The notes: generated from the letters alone by a model not told the origin. A stretch of DNA of 14,164 nucleotides from an uncultured Anaerolineales bacterium (GCA_937928015.1 CALFXA010000060.1:1-14164); one strand, 5' to 3'. Numbered from the stretch's first letter, positions 1 to 10,971 are shown. A program made the numbers and translations.

Positions 1-879
1 GCTGATGTGCGAGTTGCTCTTCAGCACCTCCAGCGAGTAGGGCGTAAAACGCGGCGTGGACCGTGTGGTGCGGTAATACCAGGGCGTGAAACGCGCCGCG
101 AACTCCGCCAGGTTGAAAGGGACTTTCATCTGGAAGAAGTGTCCGCCCGTGATCTCACGGATGGTTTCGAGCAGGTAACGCACGCTGATGCGCTGTCCCG
201 AGAGGATGTAGCTCTCGCCGCGCTGGCCCTTCTCCGCGGCGGCGATCAGGCCATGGGCCACGTCGCGCACATCCACGAAGTCGTAGGCGCCGTCCACGTA
301 CAGGGTCGGCTTTTTTTCGGCGGCGGTGCGGATCACGTCACCCATCATCGAGCCGCGAAAATCATACGGGCCGATCACGCCGGTGGGGCAGACCACTGTC
401 GCGTCCAGGCCCGCATGGGCGGCATTCAGCACTTCGAGCGTGGCCTCCGCCTTCGAGCGGTCATACTCCCCATAGGGATTTTCCGCATCGTACGGAACGC
501 TCTCGTCGATCACGCCCGTCTCCACGCGGCGGATGGCGTGGATCGAGGAGGTGTACACCAGCTTGCGGATGCGCCTCTCCTTTGCTGCCTTGATGATGTT
601 CTTCGTCCCCTCGACGTTGACCTGCCGTACGGTCGGATTCGAGCCTGGCATGATCGAGATGATACCCGCCAGATGGAAGATGCCCTTCACACCCCGCAGC
701 GACTCGAAGACCGAATCCAGGTCGAGGACATCGCCCTCGACCATTTCCACGTCCAGACCCTTGAGCGGCTCGCGGCTTTCGTTGGGCGGAATCAATGCCC
801 GCACCTTTTCGCCGCGCGCCAGCAGTTCGCGCACCAGCACGTTTCCAATGTGACCTGTCGCTCCGGTTACCAGCCACAT
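1..879 (-). CDS. NAD(P)-dependent epimerase/dehydratase (extended SDR family), 3' end cut by window edge
   Basis: The frame is open for 293 codons from an ATG at 879 to the left edge, so the C-terminus is missing; extended SDR proteins of this kind usually run about 310-340 residues. Seen: the Rossmann dinucleotide motif GATGHIG at residues 6-12, an acidic stretch EGDVLD near residue 48, the active-site serine region YTSS (109-112) and the catalytic YDRSK (Tyr139, Lys143). Later residues DFVDVRDVAHG and SGQRIS are typical of dihydroflavonol-4-reductase/nucleoside-diphosphate-sugar epimerase-like members. The exact substrate cannot be told from sequence. The start is supported by a TGAGG Shine-Dalgarno that overlaps the stop codon of the TetR gene upstream; the 7-base spacing implies one transcript and possible translational coupling. 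A cytosolic oxidoreductase or epimerase controlled by the adjacent repressor is the likely role. Family call sure; substrate unknown. Confidence 0.9.
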   Translation of the reverse strand, partial: MWLVTGATGHIGNVLVRELLARGEKVRALIPPNESREPLKGLDVEMVEGDVLDLDSVFESLRGVKGIFHLAGIISIMPGSNPTVRQVNVEGTKNIIKAAKERRIRKLVYTSSIHAIRRVETGVIDESVPYDAENPYGEYDRSKAEATLEVLNAAHAGLDATVVCPTGVIGPYDFRGSMMGDVIRTAAEKKPTLYVDGAYDFVDVRDVAHGLIAAAEKGQRGESYILSGQRISVRYLLETIREITGGHFFQMKVPFNLAEFAARFTPWYYRTTRSTPRFTPYSLEVLKSNSHIS

Positions 880-886
880 ATCGACC

Positions 887-1471
887 TCATTTCTTTAAGA
901 GAGTGTTCAACATCAGGTCGGTGATTTCGCGCGCCGTGGCTTCCCATTTCGCGCCCTTCGGGTCGAGCAGGCTTTGCAGCAGGAGCCCCATCGCCATTGA
1001 GACGATCATGCGCGAGGCCAGCTCGGGATCCATCTCGATGAACGAGCCTTCGTCCACGCCCTTCTTGATGAGCGAGGTGAAATACTTATGATAACGCCGA
1101 TAGGGGGCAATGCTGGCCTGCCAGATCTCATCGTCACGGCTGGCTTTCAACCAGAATTCGAGGAACATCGGCAGGTGGTCACCTGCGGTCGCAAAGATGT
1201 AAGGGAAGGCTTCGGCGATCTGCAGGAAGGTCTCAGGCGCGGACTTTTCGCGCGAGGCCTCGATGGCGCTGTCGATGTTGTTCAACCAGACGTCGAGCAG
1301 GGCCAGGAACAAGGCCTGCTTGCTTTCGAAATGATGGTAGAACGCACCCTTGCTGACCCCCGCATTCTTGCAGATATCATCCACGCTGGCTGTACTGAAG
1401 CCCTGCGTGGAGAACAATTGGATGGCTGAATTGATGAGTTGTGTGCGAGTCTCTTCACTACGTTGTTGCAT
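887..1471 (-). CDS. TetR/AcrR family transcriptional repressor
   Basis: This 194-residue protein has the TetR N-terminal DNA-binding domain: an opening helix (residues about 6-22, ending in LFSTQGF), then the helix-turn-helix with TASVDDICKNAGVSKGAFYHHF at about 27-48, followed by the usual SKQALF. The remaining helical part (about 55-194) is the ligand-binding/dimerisation domain, which does not reveal the ligand. I chose the ATG at 1471 over an in-frame GTG at 1480 because the Shine-Dalgarno AAGGTGAG covers that GTG and lies 4 bases before the ATG. The gene is first in a unit with the epimerase/dehydratase downstream. It is preceded by a consensus promoter overlapped at its start point by a perfect palindrome, so autorepression is the natural inference. 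TetR proteins of this layout commonly control a neighbouring enzyme or exporter and release DNA on binding a small hydrophobic ligand. Confidence 0.94.
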   Translation of the reverse strand: MQQRSEETRTQLINSAIQLFSTQGFSTASVDDICKNAGVSKGAFYHHFESKQALFLALLDVWLNNIDSAIEASREKSAPETFLQIAEAFPYIFATAGDHLPMFLEFWLKASRDDEIWQASIAPYRRYHKYFTSLIKKGVDEGSFIEMDPELASRMIVSMAMGLLLQSLLDPKGAKWEATAREITDLMLNTLLKK

Positions 1472-1521
1472 GGATCTCACCTTCTCGGTTTCCGCGGGAA
1501 AAATTCCACAAAACGAAAGAA

Positions 1522-1535
1522 ACCGACCAGTCGGT
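1522..1535. promoter_or_regulatory. Probable TetR operator (perfect inverted repeat)
   Basis: ACCGAC-CA-GTCGGT is a perfect 6-bp inverted repeat with a 2-bp centre. The size and placement fit TetR-family operators, and it begins 4 bases after the -10 box of the tetR promoter, covering the likely transcription start. Binding there would block the repressor's own transcription. It lies about 85-100 bases upstream of the divergent MprF-like gene, so an effect on that gene is possible but not indicated. Confidence 0.72.
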
Positions 1536-1539
1536 ATGT

Positions 1540-1568
1540 TTTATAATCCTGAACATCTCCCTTGTCAA
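1540..1568 (-). promoter_or_regulatory. Sigma70-type promoter of the tetR-epimerase unit
   Basis: Read on the minus strand, TTGACA (1568-1563) is followed by exactly 17 bases and TATAAA (1545-1540). The predicted start, about 7 bases further on, falls inside the ACCGAC palindrome. The match to consensus is strong, so this promoter should be active when not repressed. Confidence 0.8.
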
Positions 1569-1612
1569 TGGAAGGCTGAACAACAGATTAGAAAGGCCGC
1601 GCTGGCGGTGAG

Positions 1613-1618
1613 TATAAT
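1613..1618 (+). promoter_or_regulatory. Candidate -10 box for the MprF-like gene
   Basis: A perfect TATAAT lies 20 bases before the ATG at 1639, which would give a leader of about 14 bases that includes the GGAGG ribosome site at 1629-1633. No convincing -35 hexamer is present at 16-18 bp spacing, so this is a tentative call. Another TATAAT at 1542-1547 also lacks a -35 and overlaps the tetR promoter. Confidence 0.4.
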
Positions 1619-1638
1619 GAAATCATCTGGAGGCAGGC

Positions 1639-3330
1639 ATGGCAAACGTTCGTACACATCGCCAATCGGTCCTTTCGAGCGAAGTTCTGGTCCACCTGGT
1701 GGCGGCCCTGACTGCCGCCATGGGCGTGATTAATGTGCTTTCAGCGGTGACGCCTTCGGCGCGTGACCGTCTGTACATCCTCGAATCCTTTTCTCCGCTG
1801 GCGGTGACGCGCGGTGGGCACCTCACGGCAGCGCTGGCGGGATTCGCCCTGATGCTGCTCTCGATTGGGCTGTGGCGGCGTAAACGCCTGGGCTGGCTGT
1901 TGACGATGGGGGTGCTATCCCTCTCGGTGGTGGCCCATCTGGTCAAAGGTCTGGATTATGAGGAGGCGCTCCTTGCGGCGGCGCTGGCCGTGCTGCTGTT
2001 GTATCTCCGTCCGCAATTCCACGCCCGCACGGACGAGCCATCCATTCGTCAGGGACTGTTGCTTTTGGCGGCCTCCCTGGGGTTTACCCTCGCCTATGGT
2101 GTGCTCGGTTTCTATCTTCTCGACCGACACTACAGCGTCCGTTTCGGTTTTTGGGCAGCCATACGTCAAACCGTGGTGATGTTCACCCAGTTCTATGACC
2201 CTGGCCTGCAGCCGATCACGGGCTTCGGACGTTACTTCGCGGTCTCGATTTATGTGGTCGGCATTGTGACCTTTGGGTATGCGCTGTTGATGCTGTTGCG
2301 GCCCGTACTGGCGCGGCGTCATGCCACGGAGGAGGAGCGCGCCCGCGCCTGGGAGATTGTCCGCGCGCATGGGCGTACATCCCTGGCGCGCTACAGCCTG
2401 CTCGACGACAAGTTCTTCTATTTCAGCGCGGGCGGATCGCTGATCTCTTATGTGCTGGAAAGCCGCGTAGCGGTGGCGTTGGGTGACCCGATTGGCCCCG
2501 CCGAGGACGTTGCGCCCACGCTGGTCTCCTTCAAATCCTTTTGTGCCTCGAACGACTGGCTGCCCGTCTTCTATCAGATTCGACCCGACCACCTGTCTGC
2601 TTACCAGGGGGCGGGATTCAACATTGCCGCGCTCGGAAGCGAAGCCATCGTGGACCTGAACCAGTTCACGCTAGAAGGCAGCGAGAACAAGACCCTGCGC
2701 AACACCTACAATAAAATGCTCAAGAACGGAGCCGAGGCCAAAGTCCTGGAACCGCCCTATTCGCCGCGCATGTTACACGAGTTGCGGTCCATCAGCGACG
2801 ACTGGTTGTCCAGCCGCGGCATGTCGGAGATGCGCTTCTCGCTGGGCTGGTTCGACGAGACCTACCTCAATACCTGTCCGATGCTGATCGTCCGCGACAA
2901 GGAAGGTTTCATCGACGCCTTCTCCAATATTGTCACTGAGTTTCAGGCCAACGAGATCACTGTGGATTTGATGCGTCATCATGCCTACTCCGAAAAAGGC
3001 ATCATGGATTTTCTGTTCGTGTCGTTGTTCAAGTGGGCGCAGGAAAAAGGATATGCCACGTTCAATCTGGGATTGAGCGCGCTGGCGGGCGTGGGCGAGG
3101 ATGAGAAGGACCCCGCCATCGAGCGGGCCTTGAATTACGCCTACAACAACTTGAATCGCTTTTATAACTTCAAAGGGTTGCACGCCTTCAAGGAAAAATT
3201 CCACCCTGCCTGGTCGCCGCGTTACCTGGCCTACCCAGGGATTCCCAGCCTGCCGCTGGTGATGCCCGCCGTGATCCGCGCCAACGTGGGCGGCGGCTTG
3301 TTCTCCAAAACGATCAAGTGGCCGAAGTGA
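1639..3330 (+). CDS. MprF-like phosphatidylglycerol aminoacyltransferase (DUF2156/LPG synthase domain), short membrane part
   Basis: This 563-residue protein has about six hydrophobic helices (roughly 19-39, 60-79, 84-103, 108-123, 138-161, 198-221). They are followed by a cytosolic catalytic region (about 235-550) recognisable as the C-terminal synthase domain of MprF. Visible family signatures are VALGDPIGP (279-287), the VDLMRHH segment near 442-448, FNLGLSALAGVG (475-486) and FYNFKGLHAFKEKF ending at 521. In this family the enzyme moves an amino acid, typically lysine or alanine, from charged tRNA to phosphatidylglycerol, reducing the negative charge of the membrane. Full-length MprF has about 14 helices including a flippase; here the flippase half appears absent, so the protein would be a synthase only. 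The start has a GGAGG site 5 bases upstream. The 3' end overlaps convergent thrB by 17 bp. Amino-acid specificity cannot be read from sequence. Confidence 0.87.
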   Translation: MANVRTHRQSVLSSEVLVHLVAALTAAMGVINVLSAVTPSARDRLYILESFSPLAVTRGGHLTAALAGFALMLLSIGLWRRKRLGWLLTMGVLSLSVVAHLVKGLDYEEALLAAALAVLLLYLRPQFHARTDEPSIRQGLLLLAASLGFTLAYGVLGFYLLDRHYSVRFGFWAAIRQTVVMFTQFYDPGLQPITGFGRYFAVSIYVVGIVTFGYALLMLLRPVLARRHATEEERARAWEIVRAHGRTSLARYSLLDDKFFYFSAGGSLISYVLESRVAVALGDPIGPAEDVAPTLVSFKSFCASNDWLPVFYQIRPDHLSAYQGAGFNIAALGSEAIVDLNQFTLEGSENKTLRNTYNKMLKNGAEAKVLEPPYSPRMLHELRSISDDWLSSRGMSEMRFSLGWFDETYLNTCPMLIVRDKEGFIDAFSNIVTEFQANEITVDLMRHHAYSEKGIMDFLFVSLFKWAQEKGYATFNLGLSALAGVGEDEKDPAIERALNYAYNNLNRFYNFKGLHAFKEKFHPAWSPRYLAYPGIPSLPLVMPAVIRANVGGGLFSKTIKWPK

Positions 3331-4210
3331 CCAGCGTCGCTCCGAGGTTGCTGGCGCCCAGGCGGAAGGCACGCGCCTTGACCCCGTTCGACTCGAAGGC
3401 CGCCAGCATGGCCGATTCAGCCGCCGCTTCCTGGCCCGTTTCCACGAAACAAAGGATCGACGGTCCCGCCCCTGAGAGCGCCGCCGCCCCGAATTGGCGG
3501 GCGGCCTCGAAGGCGGCTTTTCCGCCTGGGATGCGCTCCAGCCGATAGGGTTGGTGCAGGCGGTCGTCCATCACTTTGCGGAGCAAATCCAGGTCACCGT
3601 TGCGCAGGGCATCCACTACCAGCGCCGTCCGCCCGATGTTGAAGATGGCGTCCGCCCGCGAAATGGAGAGAGGCAGTACCGCGCGCGCCACACGAGTGGG
3701 CCAATCCACATCGGGTTTGACGATGACCGCCGCCAATGTCGGGACCTCATACCTGCGCGAAAGAATTTCCCCTTCGTTCATCACCGAGATGACCAGTCCG
3801 CCCAGCAGGGCGGGGGCTACGTTGTCGGGATGACCTTCCATCTCGGTCGCCAACTTGAGCATGTCCGCCTGGCTGAGCGGGTACCCAAGCAATTCGTTCG
3901 CGCCGAAGATGCCCGCCACGAGCGCGGCCGCGCTGGAACCCATTCCACTGCTGGGGGGAATCTGGTTATGAGATCGAATCGTCGCGCCCTTTGTGCCCTG
4001 TCCGCACAATTCGTGTACGCGCAGGAACGCCTCGACCAGTAGATTGTTGGGTTGATTGTCGAGTTGACTTGCACCCTCACCCGTGACCCGAAAGGTAATC
4101 TGGTCGTCTGCTTCGAACTGGACTTCATTCCATAGGTCAAGCGCCAGGCCGATGCAATCGAAGCCTGGTCCGAGGTTGGCGGTGGTGGCGGGGACGCGGA
4201 TGGTTATCAT
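3314..4210 (-). CDS. thrB: Homoserine kinase
   Basis: The product phosphorylates L-homoserine with ATP to O-phosphohomoserine, the substrate of threonine synthase, in the cytosol. It is a 298-residue GHMP-kinase fold protein of normal family length. Seen: the N-terminal PATTANLGPGFDCIG (7-21), typical of homoserine kinases; the ATP phosphate loop PPSSGMGSSAA (85-95); EGHPDNVAPALLGG (125-138); and the C-terminal LSGAGPS (245-251). No Shine-Dalgarno is visible before the ATG. A TATAAT box ends 6 bases before it, which suggests a leaderless mRNA. The gene diverges from thrC, the next enzyme of the pathway, and its 3' end overlaps the convergent MprF-like gene. No terminator was seen after its stop. 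Confidence 0.97.
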   Translation of the reverse strand: MITIRVPATTANLGPGFDCIGLALDLWNEVQFEADDQITFRVTGEGASQLDNQPNNLLVEAFLRVHELCGQGTKGATIRSHNQIPPSSGMGSSAAALVAGIFGANELLGYPLSQADMLKLATEMEGHPDNVAPALLGGLVISVMNEGEILSRRYEVPTLAAVIVKPDVDWPTRVARAVLPLSISRADAIFNIGRTALVVDALRNGDLDLLRKVMDDRLHQPYRLERIPGGKAAFEAARQFGAAALSGAGPSILCFVETGQEAAAESAMLAAFESNGVKARAFRLGASNLGATLVTSAT

Positions 4211-4216
4211 GCCGAA

Positions 4217-4222
4217 ATTATA
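4217..4222 (-). promoter_or_regulatory. -10 box of thrB placed for a leaderless transcript
   Basis: On the minus strand TATAAT occupies 4222-4217 and is separated by only 6 bases from the thrB ATG (4210). Transcription would then begin at or next to the A of the start codon, leaving no room for a ribosome binding site. This spacing is the pattern known for leaderless genes in several bacterial phyla. No good -35 hexamer is visible. Confidence 0.55.
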
Positions 4223-4261
4223 CCCATGACATTTCCGAATCGCGTCTTTTTGGAATCGCTA

Positions 4262-4267
4262 TATAAT
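4262..4267 (+). promoter_or_regulatory. -10 box of thrC
   Basis: TATAAT at 4262-4267 predicts a start near 4274 and a leader of about 20 bases containing the TTGGAGT ribosome site (4284-4290). No clear -35 hexamer is present. The expected -35 position (about 4239-4244) is the same DNA expected for the divergent thrB promoter. Confidence 0.55.
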
Positions 4268-4294
4268 CGGCCCATTCTGAACTTTGGAGTCGCC

Positions 4295-5329
4295 ATGTCC
4301 TATCAAGGTGTTTTGCCCCGTTACGGGCATTTGCTCGACCTGCCCGTCCACACGAAGACCATTTCTCTGCTCGAAGGGAATACCCCGCTCATCCCCATGC
4401 CGCGCCTGGGGCGTGACCTGGGCTGTGAGTTGTTCGTCAAATTCGAGGGACTCAACCCGACCGGTTCCTTCAAGGACCGCGGTATGACGGCCGCCATCAG
4501 TGAAGCGGTTGGACGCGGCGCCCAGACCGTCATCTGCGCCTCGACGGGCAACACCGCCGCTTCGGCGGCCGCTTACGCCGCCCGTGCTGGACTTCGCGCC
4601 ATTGTGCTGATCCCCGAGGGCAAGGTCGCCGCGGGAAAACTGGCGGGCGCCATCGCCTACGGCGCGGAAGTGATTCAGATCCAGGGCTCGTTCGACGATG
4701 CCCTCAGCCTAGTGGTGGAGATCACGCAGAAGACGCCCATTGCGCTGGTCAACTCGATCAACCCGTATCGCATCGAGGGACAGAAGACCGCCGCCTTCGA
4801 GATCGTGGATGTGCTGGGTTCCGCGCCCGATTGGCTGTGTCTGCCTGTGGGCAATGCGGGTAATATCACATCCTATTGGGCGGGCTTCAAGCAATATCAA
4901 AATGGATTGCCGCAGGTATTGGGCGTGCAGGCGGCGGGGTCCGCGCCGCTGGTATTGGGACATCCCGTGGAGAAACCTGAGACCATGGCCACCGCCATCC
5001 GCATTGGCAGGCCTGCGCGTGGCGAACAGGCGCTCGAAGCGGCGCATGAGTCGAACGGCAAGATCATCGCCGTGCCCGACTCCGAGATTTTGGCGGCGCA
5101 GAGAATCCTTGCCAGCGAAGGTGTGTGGGTGGAACCTGCATCGGCGGCGGGGCTGGCGGGCCTTTTGGCGGAAACAGGCCGAGGGTCCATGAATGTGAAG
5201 GGGAAGAGGCTGGTCGTGGTCTGCACGGGCCACGGGCTGAAGGATCCCACCATCGTGACCGAATCCTTCCAGTCGCCGCAGGTCATCCCTGCCGAGTATT
5301 CCGCCCTGGTGGATGTGATCGGAGCGTAA
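4295..5329 (+). CDS. thrC: Threonine synthase (PLP-dependent)
   Basis: The enzyme converts O-phosphohomoserine and water to L-threonine and phosphate. The 344-residue length matches the short Thermus/Bacillus-type threonine synthases rather than the longer proteobacterial or yeast form. Seen: NPTGSFKDRG with the PLP Schiff-base Lys60, STGNTAASAA (83-92), the cofactor phosphate-binding loop PVGNAGN (184-190), EPASAAG (280-286) and TGHGLKDP (311-318). I start it at ATG 4295, with GGAG 6 bases upstream. An in-frame ATG at 4226 would add 23 residues, but that stretch is promoter DNA: the TATAAT lies inside it, and the added residues do not look like the family. The gene diverges from thrB and is closed by a strong hairpin terminator 3 bases after its stop. 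Confidence 0.97.
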   Translation: MSYQGVLPRYGHLLDLPVHTKTISLLEGNTPLIPMPRLGRDLGCELFVKFEGLNPTGSFKDRGMTAAISEAVGRGAQTVICASTGNTAASAAAYAARAGLRAIVLIPEGKVAAGKLAGAIAYGAEVIQIQGSFDDALSLVVEITQKTPIALVNSINPYRIEGQKTAAFEIVDVLGSAPDWLCLPVGNAGNITSYWAGFKQYQNGLPQVLGVQAAGSAPLVLGHPVEKPETMATAIRIGRPARGEQALEAAHESNGKIIAVPDSEILAAQRILASEGVWVEPASAAGLAGLLAETGRGSMNVKGKRLVVVCTGHGLKDPTIVTESFQSPQVIPAEYSALVDVIGA

Positions 5330-5332
5330 ATC

Positions 5333-5363
5333 AAAAGGCCGAGGCAAAAGCCTCGGCCTTTTT
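5333..5363. terminator. Bidirectional intrinsic terminator between thrC and the MFS gene
   Basis: A perfect 13-bp stem (5333-5345 with 5350-5362, core GGCCGAGGC/GCCTCGGCC) is closed by an AAAA loop. It has a T run on the plus strand, and its A flank gives a T run on the minus strand. It starts 3 bases after the thrC stop and lies 5 bases beyond the minus-strand MFS stop, so it can terminate both convergent genes. Confidence 0.93.
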
Positions 5364-5368
5364 GTATT

Positions 5369-6739
5369 TTACCCAGCTTTTTGTGCGTCGTATTTCTTGA
5401 CGTCCTCGACGGCTTTCTTCACGTTGACGAAGGGCAGCAGGATCAGACCCGCCACGAAGTAGAAGATCAGCGCCAGAATGCCGATGCGCAGGCTGCCGAA
5501 CCACTGGTTGACCAGCCCGAAGATCAACGGCCCGGTCCACGAGGTACCGCGTTCGCTGACCTCGTAGAAGGAATAGAACTCGGCTTCCTTGCCCGTGGGG
5601 ATCATTTGTGCGAACAGGCTGCGGCTGATGGCCTGTGATCCGCCCATGACCAGGGCGATAAACGCACCCAGGATGAAGAACTGCGGCACGCGGCTCTCTC
5701 CGTACAGTCCCACATACGCGTAAATCACCACGCCCGCCCAAATGACCAGGCTGACGAGGATGGACTGCTTCGCGCCGATCCAGCCTGCCAGCTTGCCCCA
5801 CAACAGCGCGCCAAAGAAGGCCATGAACTGGATCATCAGAATGACGGCCGTCAGCGTCTGCGTGTCGAGCCCGATGCCGCCGCGCACGATGGGCGCCGCC
5901 GCGAAGGTGGCGGACACGGCGATGACGGTCTGGATGCCGTCGTTGTAAAGGAAGTAGGCCAGCAGGTATTTCAGAGTCTCGGGAAAATGCTTGATTTCTT
6001 TAAATGTATGCCCCAGTTGTTTGAAACCGATGCTGACGTAAGTCTCGCCAGCAGGCAGGGCGCGGGCCGCGTGACGCGGGTGCAATCGCTGCCAGGTGAT
6101 GAAGGAGAACAACAGCCACCAAACGCCCGCCGAGGCCAGGTTGATGCGCACCGCCAGCACCGACGGCACACCCAGGTCCTCGCTGAAGATGAAGAAGGCC
6201 AGATTCAGTGCCAGTAGGACGCCGCCGCCCAGGTAGCCGAGCGCCCATCCGTATGAGGATACACTATCGCGCTGATCCTCGCTGGCGATGTCAGGCAGAT
6301 AGGAATTATAGAAGACCATGGCCGCACCGAAGGCCAGGTTGGCCACGATATACAACACGCCGCCCAGCCACCACAGGCTGCCCGTCACCAGGAAGAGCAG
6401 GATGGTGGCAATCGCACCGATGGTGGCGAAAATCTGCATCATGCGCTTGCGCATGTGTGAGTAGTCCGCGATGGCGCCCAGGATGGGCAGGAACAACACT
6501 TGTAACCCGACCGAGAAGGAGATGCAGTAGGGGAGGAAGGAGTCTGGTGCGACAGGGATGCCTAAGAAGCGGGCGTTCCCGTCAGCGAAGGCCTTGGCAG
6601 CGTCGGAGGCGAGAGATGCGACGTACGGTCCCAGGAACACGGTTCCCACGGTGGTGCTGAAGGCCGAGTTGGCCCAGTCGTACATTCCCCAGCCGAAGAT
6701 CTCTTTCTTGTCGTTGATCGGTGCTTGTGTGGTTGCCAT
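5369..6739 (-). CDS. MFS transporter, UMF1/Atg22-like family
   Basis: This is a 456-residue integral membrane protein with about 12 hydrophobic helices, as expected for the major facilitator superfamily. The subfamily is indicated by GWGMYDWANSAF (16-27), YNSYLPDIA (144-152), AYFLYNDGIQTV (261-272) and the second-half loop SRSLFAQMIPTGKEAEFYSF (372-391). All are features of the UMF1 group, related to the yeast vacuolar amino-acid effluxer Atg22. The bacterial members' substrates are mostly unknown; export of amino acids or other small molecules is only an analogy. The ATG has a perfect AGGAGG (6749-6744) 4 bases upstream, predicting strong translation. No clear promoter was found in the 249 bp shared with divergent rpoB. 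The shared terminator follows its stop. Confidence 0.9.
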   Translation of the reverse strand: MATTQAPINDKKEIFGWGMYDWANSAFSTTVGTVFLGPYVASLASDAAKAFADGNARFLGIPVAPDSFLPYCISFSVGLQVLFLPILGAIADYSHMRKRMMQIFATIGAIATILLFLVTGSLWWLGGVLYIVANLAFGAAMVFYNSYLPDIASEDQRDSVSSYGWALGYLGGGVLLALNLAFFIFSEDLGVPSVLAVRINLASAGVWWLLFSFITWQRLHPRHAARALPAGETYVSIGFKQLGHTFKEIKHFPETLKYLLAYFLYNDGIQTVIAVSATFAAAPIVRGGIGLDTQTLTAVILMIQFMAFFGALLWGKLAGWIGAKQSILVSLVIWAGVVIYAYVGLYGESRVPQFFILGAFIALVMGGSQAISRSLFAQMIPTGKEAEFYSFYEVSERGTSWTGPLIFGLVNQWFGSLRIGILALIFYFVAGLILLPFVNVKKAVEDVKKYDAQKAG

Positions 6740-6808
6740 GTGGCCTCCTGGTGAGATGGGACAATTCTACATGAAAAACCCGTTTGCATGGGGACCGTTT
6801 CGAAGTTG

Positions 6809-6817
6809 TGTTATACT
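6809..6817 (+). promoter_or_regulatory. Possible upstream extended -10 promoter for rpoB
   Basis: TGTTATACT fits the extended -10 pattern (TGn followed by TATACT at 6812-6817). No -35 lies at proper spacing; a TTGCAT at 6784-6789 is 22 bp away. It could be a second, more distal rpoB promoter. Confidence 0.35.
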
Positions 6818-6875
6818 CCCGCCGTCAATAGATGAAAGGGGCGAGAATTCATACTCAGAAAACCATAAAATTACC

Positions 6876-6904
6876 TTGCAAACTAGACAACCTTCGTATA
6901 TAAT
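6876..6904 (+). promoter_or_regulatory. Main rpoB promoter
   Basis: TTGCAA (6876-6881), a 17-bp spacer and a perfect TATAAT (6899-6904) form a good sigma70-type promoter. The predicted start near 6911 gives a leader of about 78 bases that begins with a hairpin. The rest of the 249-bp MFS-rpoB gap holds this promoter, the possible upstream one and the MFS ribosome site. Confidence 0.78.
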
Positions 6905-6913
6905 CACGTTTCG

Positions 6914-6937
6914 CTATCCCGCTTGCCCGCGGGATGG
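6914..6937 (+). ncRNA. 5'-proximal hairpin in the rpoB leader
   Basis: CTATCCCGC (6914-6922) pairs with GCGGGATGG (6929-6937) around a 6-base loop, with one G-T wobble. It starts within a few bases of the predicted transcript start. Such a structure may protect the 5' end of the mRNA or serve as a regulatory contact; no T run follows, so it is not a terminator. Confidence 0.5.
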
Positions 6938-6988
6938 TTTCATGTGCTTAAGCGGCGTCCCAAGAAGCTACAGGTCAGGAGCGAACGA

Positions 6989-10885
<3,897 letters not shown>

Positions 10886-10888
10886 ATC

Positions 10889-10917
10889 TTGACGGTTGTG
10901 TGACAACATGTTAGAAT
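10889..10917 (+). promoter_or_regulatory. Promoter of the rpsL-rpsG-fusA-tuf operon
   Basis: TTGACG (10889-10894), 17 bp and TAGAAT (10912-10917) start only 3 bases after the rpoB stop codon. The predicted start is near 10924, giving a leader of about 135 bases. The spacer contains the inverted repeat GTTGT-GTG-ACAAC (10895-10907), a possible operator. Confidence 0.75.
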
Positions 10918-10971
10918 AATCCGCCGTTGCCCAACCGGGTGGCAGTCATCCCACCTATATATGGCAGCTGA

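Noticed and set aside
7..924. 305-codon plus-strand frame at the left end
   Set aside because: It lies opposite the epimerase, whose Rossmann motif and YxxxK are clear; the plus-strand translation has no domain features.
1472..1480. GTG start adding three residues to the TetR protein
   Set aside because: The GTG is inside the AAGGTGAG ribosome site that serves the ATG at 1471.
4226..4294. Upstream ATG extending thrC by 23 residues
   Set aside because: The extension overlaps the thrC -10 box, has no ribosome site and does not resemble threonine synthases.
6923..6988. In-frame TTG start extending RpoB by 22 residues
   Set aside because: It lies in the loop of the leader hairpin without a ribosome site, while ATG 6989 has AGGAG at good distance and starts like other beta subunits.
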